Assembly (NCBI GenBank): GCA_003577005.1
Contig: QEUW01000136.1
Span: 1 to 16,759, forward strand
Reading direction: 5' to 3'
Length of the DNA stretch: 16,759 nucleotides
Source of the DNA: Chloroflexota bacterium
GTDB taxonomy: Bacteria; Chloroflexota; Anaerolineae; Caldilineales; Caldilineaceae
Below are positions 13,281 through 16,759 of the stretch, piece after piece. The position numbers and the translations under genes were made by a program. The notes under the pieces were generated by a model that was not told the DNA's origin, searched no databases, and saw only the letters and a program-made list of their open reading frames with translations. How positions within the stretch are numbered: position 1 is the stretch's first letter; every line of letters starts with the position of its first letter.

Positions 13281-13742
13281 ATGTCATTACCCTTTCGTAA
13301 GATTGTAGTGCCGTTGGACGGTTCGGTGCTGGCCGAACAGGCGCTCCCTCATGCAGAGACAGTGGCACAGCAAGCACAGGCAGAGTTGGTTCTTTTTCGC
13401 GTGGTGCCCTATATCACAGAGGAGATCGTTTCGGTCGATGCCTTACCGCTCGACTGGCAAAGTCTTGAGGTTGAACAACAGCGGATGGTAAACGATGCGA
13501 CAAACTACCTGCAGGAGATCGCGCTACGGCTCTCCACACAGGGCATGCAGGTCCATACGGTGGTCGAGGTTGGTCACGCGGCAGATCGGATCGTTGACTA
13601 CGCCACCGCACATGATGTCGATCTCATCGTCATGTGTACCCATGGGCGCACGGGAGTGCAACGCTGGTTGATGGGCAGTGTTGCCGGCAAAGTGACCGGT
13701 TCGGCGCCGTGCCCTGTCTTACTTGTGCGGGCCCGGCATTAA
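13281..13742 (+). CDS. Universal stress protein (UspA family)
   Basis: A 153-residue cytoplasmic protein. The start at 13281 (MSLPFRKIVVPLDGSVLAEQ) has GAGGAGGG a few bases upstream and matches the family's beta-strand opening; the longer frame from 13167 adds sequence overlapping the terminator and is rejected. The C-terminal nucleotide loop reads CTHGRTGVQRWLMGSVAGKV, equal to the G-x2-G-x9-G-S consensus except that the first Gly is Cys. It ends APCPVLLVRA, as is usual. Such proteins bind ATP or related nucleotides as dimers and accumulate under starvation, oxidative or respiratory stress. It stands between terminator and oxidase operon, 280 bases before the latter; I see no clear promoter or other gene in that gap. 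Confidence 0.92.
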   Translation: MSLPFRKIVVPLDGSVLAEQALPHAETVAQQAQAELVLFRVVPYITEEIVSVDALPLDWQSLEVEQQRMVNDATNYLQEIALRLSTQGMQVHTVVEVGHAADRIVDYATAHDVDLIVMCTHGRTGVQRWLMGSVAGKVTGSAPCPVLLVRARH

Positions 13743-14022
13743 GACGCCTCTGACCGATCTCACACCAGCTTGACTCGTTTTTTTGGGTGTTCTGGCAAAA
13801 GTAAGGTACACTCCACTTACTGGCGCACTTGGCGATCCTATCGCATAGTTGCGCAGTCGTTCTGGCCCTGGTCATCTGACCAGGAAACAAACTCAACCAC
13901 AGTCTAGTTTTGAAGCTACCTGGACGCCCGATGGCGCCCGGCGTAGCATGTTGTAAGGTATACCCGACCCTACGACAAGGCAGATGTGGCGCACCCGCGC
14001 GCCCCCACTCATGGAGTCAGCT

Positions 14023-14142
14023 ATGAAGGAACCCGATACACCGCAAGGAACCATCGCCCTGTTGCTTGTCTATGTCGTGATCATCGTTGTCCTATGGGGC
14101 AACGCCTATCTCACCCTGCTATCCCGAGGGATGACCCAATGA
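14023..14142 (+). CDS. Cytochrome ba3 oxidase subunit IIa-like small membrane protein
   Basis: A 39-residue protein starting at ATG 14023, with GGAG 6 bases upstream. It reads MKEPDTPQGTIALLLVYVV, one membrane helix through VVLWGNAYLTLL, and a short SRGMTQ tail. Length, the charged Pro/Gly N-terminus and a single helix ending before an SRG-like tail match the 34-residue subunit IIa of Thermus thermophilus ba3 oxidase, which packs against subunits I and II. Its stop overlaps the subunit II start by four bases (ATGA), so the two are translationally coupled. Conservation is hard to judge at this size, but the position directly ahead of subunit II is exactly as in other B-type oxidases. Confidence 0.8.
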   Translation: MKEPDTPQGTIALLLVYVVIIVVLWGNAYLTLLSRGMTQ

Positions 14143-14702
14143 GCGAACCTGTTTTGCACAATGCCGACGACAACCTGCCCGACCTCCACGTTGACCGCTA
14201 CGAAAGCGCCTGGATCCGCATCAGCCTGATCGTCACCGTCATCTTTGCCCTGGCAGTGGTCACGGCCAGCGTCTCCTATGGCATCCAGGTGCCGGGTGTC
14301 TATGCGCGCATCGACCCGCGCACGCTGATGGAGCCATCTAGCCCCTTTGCCAACCCACAACTGCGTGAGATCGCACCGGGCAAATATGACCTTTACGTCC
14401 GCGCCCAGGTCTGGAGTTTTGCGCCGTTGGACCCCCTCAACCCGCTCCACATTCCCGCCGGCTCTGAGGTGACCTTTTATGTCACTTCGATGGATGTCCA
14501 GCACGGTTTTAAGATTGTCGATACCAATGTCAACATGATGGTCTTGCCTGGCCAGATCTCGCGGCTGACCACCACCTTTGACAAACCAGGTACCTACAAC
14601 GTGATCTGCCACGAATATTGTGGGTCCGGCGGACCTACCATCGGCCACCATACGATGTATGGCGTGATCATCGTCGACCCGGCCCCCGCTGAGGCCATGT
14701 AA
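14139..14702 (+). CDS. Cytochrome c oxidase subunit II, ba3 (B) type, CuA-bearing
   Basis: A 187-residue protein from ATG 14139, coupled by ATGA overlap to the small subunit. One N-terminal membrane helix (about residues 25-48, WIRISLIVTVIFALAVVTAS) anchors an outer cupredoxin domain. CuA ligands are His122 (DVQHGFKI), Cys157, the Glu159 backbone, Cys161, His170 and Met173. In the usual motif, His follows the second Cys after three residues; here eight residues intervene (CGSGGPTIGHHTM), so the CuA loop appears five residues longer, unless His170 is replaced by another ligand. The subunit takes electrons from cytochrome c or a blue copper protein and passes them to subunit I. Having one membrane helix, not two, is typical of ba3 enzymes. 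Confidence 0.92.
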   Translation: MSEPVLHNADDNLPDLHVDRYESAWIRISLIVTVIFALAVVTASVSYGIQVPGVYARIDPRTLMEPSSPFANPQLREIAPGKYDLYVRAQVWSFAPLDPLNPLHIPAGSEVTFYVTSMDVQHGFKIVDTNVNMMVLPGQISRLTTTFDKPGTYNVICHEYCGSGGPTIGHHTMYGVIIVDPAPAEAM

Positions 14703-14707
14703 ACCGG

Positions 14708-14766
14708 TAGGGGCAGATCCACGTGTCTGCCCTGGATCATAGGGCAGACACGTGGATCTGCCCCTA
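14708..14766. repeat. 26-bp perfect hairpin between oxidase subunits II and I
   Basis: Arms 14708-14733 and 14741-14766 are exact inverse complements around the 7-base loop GGATCAT. The hairpin begins 5 bases after the subunit II stop and ends 15 bases before the subunit I start codon. No T-run follows. It could stabilise the upstream transcript or set subunit ratios, or be a dispersed repeat. Confidence 0.85.
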
Positions 14767-14781
14767 CATGCAGGAGTCACT

Positions 14782-16488
14782 ATGTCTGTACAAACGATGC
14801 CGCTCGGCGCTGCCTCGATGGAACCGGCGCCGGCATCTCTGACCGAATCGGACCTTAAGGTGGTGGACCGGCTGACCGGCTGGTATGTCGGCATCAGCAT
14901 TGCTGCGCTTACAGTCGGGCTGGCATTAGGGGTGTTGCAGGGCTTGGAGCACGTTGGGCTGGACCTCTATCCCTTTCTCACGCCCATCTTCAAGAGTTAC
15001 TATCAGGGGTTGACCATCCACGGGGTGCTCAATGCGCTGGTGTGGACGACCTTCTTTATCTGTGGCTTCTTTACCTTTGCCACGGTGCGCAGCCTTAACC
15101 GGCCGCTACGCTACCCGCGCCTGAGCATCGCGGCGCTCATCGTGATGGTGGTGGGGCTGCTGATGACAGGCATCCCGCTGCTTGCCAACATGGCGTCGGT
15201 GCTCTATACCTTTTACCCGCCGCTTCAGGCACACTGGAGCTTTTACGTGGGTCTGACGCTGGTGGTGGTTGGCTCGTGGATGGTGGGGTACAGCCTGCTC
15301 TTCACCTACGGCGCCTGGCGCAAGGAAAACCCCGGCGTGCGGACACCCTTTATCGCGCTGGCCTGTCTGATCACGATGGTCATGTGGCAGATCGCCACGT
15401 TGGGCGTCGCCGCCGAGATCCTCTTTCTGCTCATCCCGTGGTCGTTGGGCTGGGTGGGGGGAACCGATCCGTTGCTGGCGCGCACGCTCTTCTGGTACTT
15501 TGGGCATCCGCTCGTCTACTTTTGGCTGCTGCCGGCCTATGTTTCCTGGTATGGCATGTTGCCGGCGCAGACGGGTGGCAAGATGTTTAGCGACTCGCTG
15601 GCGCGGCTGGTCTTCTGGCTCTTTTTGCTGCTCTCCACCCCGGTAGGGTTCCACCACCAGTACACCGACCCCGGCATCCCACAGGTGTGGAAGTTTATCC
15701 ACATGGTCTTGACCTATGGCGTCGCTTTCCCCAGCCTGCTGACCGCCTTTACCGTGGTGGCCTCGCTTGAGATCGGCGCCCGCGCTCGTGGCGGCAAGGG
15801 CTATCTGGGCTGGATCCGCCGGCTCAACTGGGGCGATCCCTCGTATGCGGCGCAGAACCTGGCCATGATCCTCTTTGCCTTTGGCGGGATCAGCGGCATC
15901 ACCAACGCCTCGTACAACATGAATCTGGCCGTCCACAACACCTCGTGGATCCCCGGCCACTTTCACCTTACTGTCGGCTCAGCCACGACCCTAACCTTCT
16001 TTGGCATCTGTTACTGGCTGGTGCCAAAACTCACCGGGCGCAAGCTCCTGAGCAAGGGGCTGGCGCTGGCCCAGGGGTGGACCTGGTTCTTTGGCATGTT
16101 GCTCTTTGCCAACGGCTACCATCTGCTCGGCCTGCGCTACGGCGTGCCGCGGCGGACCATGTTGGGTGCCGCACCCTACGCTTCGCCTGAGTGGACACCT
16201 TTCCTCTACGAGACGTTGATCGGCGTGGTATTGCTCTTTATCAGCGCAACGCTCTTCTTCCTGGTCATCTTTGGCACTGTGCTCAACTGGCGCAAGCTAG
16301 ACCGGCCCATCGAGATGCCGGTAGCCGAACCGCTCGACCCAAAGCCGGCGCCTGCCTGGCTTGATACCTGGTTCCCCTGGGTAGCTGGCGCTATTGTGTT
16401 GGTGCTGCTGGCCTACGGCCCCATGCTCTGGAACCTGGTCGCCAACGCTGAATTCTTCTCGCAAGGCTACCAACCCTGGCCGCGCTAA
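14782..16488 (+). CDS. Cytochrome c oxidase subunit I, ba3 (B) type
   Basis: A 568-residue integral membrane protein with about 13 helices. ATG 14782 is chosen because AGGAG lies 5 bases upstream; a GTG at 14752 would start inside the hairpin. Metal ligands are all present: His80 (GLTIHGVLNALVW) and His395 for low-spin haem; His393 for the high-spin haem (PGHFHLTVG); His242, His291 and His292 for CuB (GHPLVYFWLLPAY, GFHHQYTDPG). Tyr246, the residue cross-linked to the CuB His, is also present. The HPLVYFWLLPAY form and the absence of the D-channel motif put it in the B family, the enzymes suited to low oxygen. It reduces O2 to water and pumps protons. It forms one operon with subunits IIa and II. 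No haem-synthesis or assembly genes are visible before the window ends. Confidence 0.95.
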   Translation: MSVQTMPLGAASMEPAPASLTESDLKVVDRLTGWYVGISIAALTVGLALGVLQGLEHVGLDLYPFLTPIFKSYYQGLTIHGVLNALVWTTFFICGFFTFATVRSLNRPLRYPRLSIAALIVMVVGLLMTGIPLLANMASVLYTFYPPLQAHWSFYVGLTLVVVGSWMVGYSLLFTYGAWRKENPGVRTPFIALACLITMVMWQIATLGVAAEILFLLIPWSLGWVGGTDPLLARTLFWYFGHPLVYFWLLPAYVSWYGMLPAQTGGKMFSDSLARLVFWLFLLLSTPVGFHHQYTDPGIPQVWKFIHMVLTYGVAFPSLLTAFTVVASLEIGARARGGKGYLGWIRRLNWGDPSYAAQNLAMILFAFGGISGITNASYNMNLAVHNTSWIPGHFHLTVGSATTLTFFGICYWLVPKLTGRKLLSKGLALAQGWTWFFGMLLFANGYHLLGLRYGVPRRTMLGAAPYASPEWTPFLYETLIGVVLLFISATLFFLVIFGTVLNWRKLDRPIEMPVAEPLDPKPAPAWLDTWFPWVAGAIVLVLLAYGPMLWNLVANAEFFSQGYQPWPR

Positions 16489-16513
16489 CCACTCTCTCCT
16501 CCTGTGAGACCAC

Positions 16514-16561
16514 CCATTCATAATTGACAATTGTCAATTGACAATTGTCAATTATGAATGG
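16514..16561. repeat. 48-bp perfect palindrome after the oxidase operon
   Basis: The segment 16514-16561 equals its own reverse complement with no loop. It is built from alternating 7-base units TTGACAA and TTGTCAA flanked by CATTCATAA / TTATGAATG. It starts 26 bases after the subunit I stop. It may act as a bidirectional transcript end, but no T-run follows. Confidence 0.85.
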
Positions 16562-16676
16562 TCTTCCCCGCCGCATGGCCAGGGTCGCCGCCGTCCAGCA
16601 GACCGGTTTCTCTACCCAAAGAGTGTGATACGATGGTGGTAACTTGCCCGGCTTGTGTAGCAAGGGAGGAATCGCC

Positions 16677-16759
16677 ATGAAAATTGTTCTCGACCGTGGC
16701 TACTGTGATGCCGCACTCTCTTTTTGTGCCCGCTGTTCGGCCGCTTTCTTTCGCGCCCC
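16677..16759 (+). CDS. Unknown protein, first 27 codons only
   Basis: ATG 16677 follows a strong ribosome site (GGGAGGA, 6 bases away) and stays open to the window edge: MKIVLDRGYCDAALSFCARC, then SAAFFRA. It contains three cysteines in the first 20 residues, including FCARC. No signal peptide is evident. It is on the same strand as the oxidase genes but lies beyond the 48-bp palindrome, so it may be a separate unit. Too little is present to name a family. Confidence 0.55.
   Translation, partial: MKIVLDRGYCDAALSFCARCSAAFFRA

Noticed and set aside
13770..13812. Promoter TTGACT ... TACACT before the oxidase operon
   Set aside because: The spacer is 31 bases, far too long for a sigma70-type promoter.
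14752..14781. GTG start adding ten residues to subunit I
   Set aside because: It lies in the 3' arm of the hairpin and lacks a ribosome site; ATG 14782 has AGGAG.
15106..15966. Minus-strand 286-codon frame opposite oxidase subunit I
   Set aside because: Charged, His/Gln/Arg-rich shadow of a highly conserved membrane protein.

Overview
The window looks like chromosomal DNA of a GC-rich bacterium, most plausibly a member of the Chloroflexota (Caldilineae/Anaerolineae-like). The reasons are a MalT-type LuxR regulator, a B-type (ba3) haem-copper oxidase with its tiny subunit IIa, a PqqD-domain protein carrying an internal Tat signal, and many short palindromic intergenic repeats. The phylum is an inference; no marker gene is present.

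Layout. 1-512 (-) is the N-terminus of a lipoprotein M1 metallopeptidase running off the left edge. 694-1549 (+) is a two-gene toxin-antitoxin-like pair behind a near-consensus promoter, but the PIN-domain gene carries an in-frame TAG. 1555-1770 (-) is an orphan coding remnant. 1868-8156 (-) is a co-directional cluster. In transcription order it holds a three-domain DUF6065/glycosyltransferase/glycosyltransferase protein; a second glycosyltransferase; a PqqD-domain/Tat-signal/secreted-domain protein ending in a Thr-Pro mucin-like tail; a TatA-like protein running in frame into a sulfotransferase; a TGA that breaks the sulfotransferase; and a second DUF6065 protein. A small conserved gene (8256-8519, -) lies just upstream of it. 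8772-9302 (-) is a secreted lipoprotein with a paired AAAGTACTAT motif in its promoter region. 9548-12354 (-) is a MalT/LuxR regulator broken by a palindromic heptamer-repeat insertion and a TAG. From 12664 rightwards (+) come a CPHC thioredoxin-fold lipoprotein, a universal stress protein, the ba3 oxidase subunits IIa, II and I, and the start of an unknown Cys-containing protein.

How the genes may work together. The 8.2-1.9 kb cluster is the most interesting part. My reading is that it makes, glycosylates, possibly sulfates, and Tat-exports one cell-surface protein whose Thr-rich tail is the acceptor. The last glycosyltransferase domain has a DxH motif and a WGSEDLEL region resembling polypeptide GalNAc transferases, which fits mucin-type O-glycosylation. 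This is inference from architecture and neighbourhood. The right-hand block is a terminal oxidase operon, with a periplasmic thiol-redox protein upstream that could serve copper-site assembly.

Two general features stand out. Three genes (PIN nuclease, sulfotransferase, LuxR regulator) are interrupted by nonsense codons, so the region is either decaying or contains sequence errors. Nearly every intergenic gap also holds its own palindromic element, several built from 7- or 8-base tandem units arranged as inverted arms.
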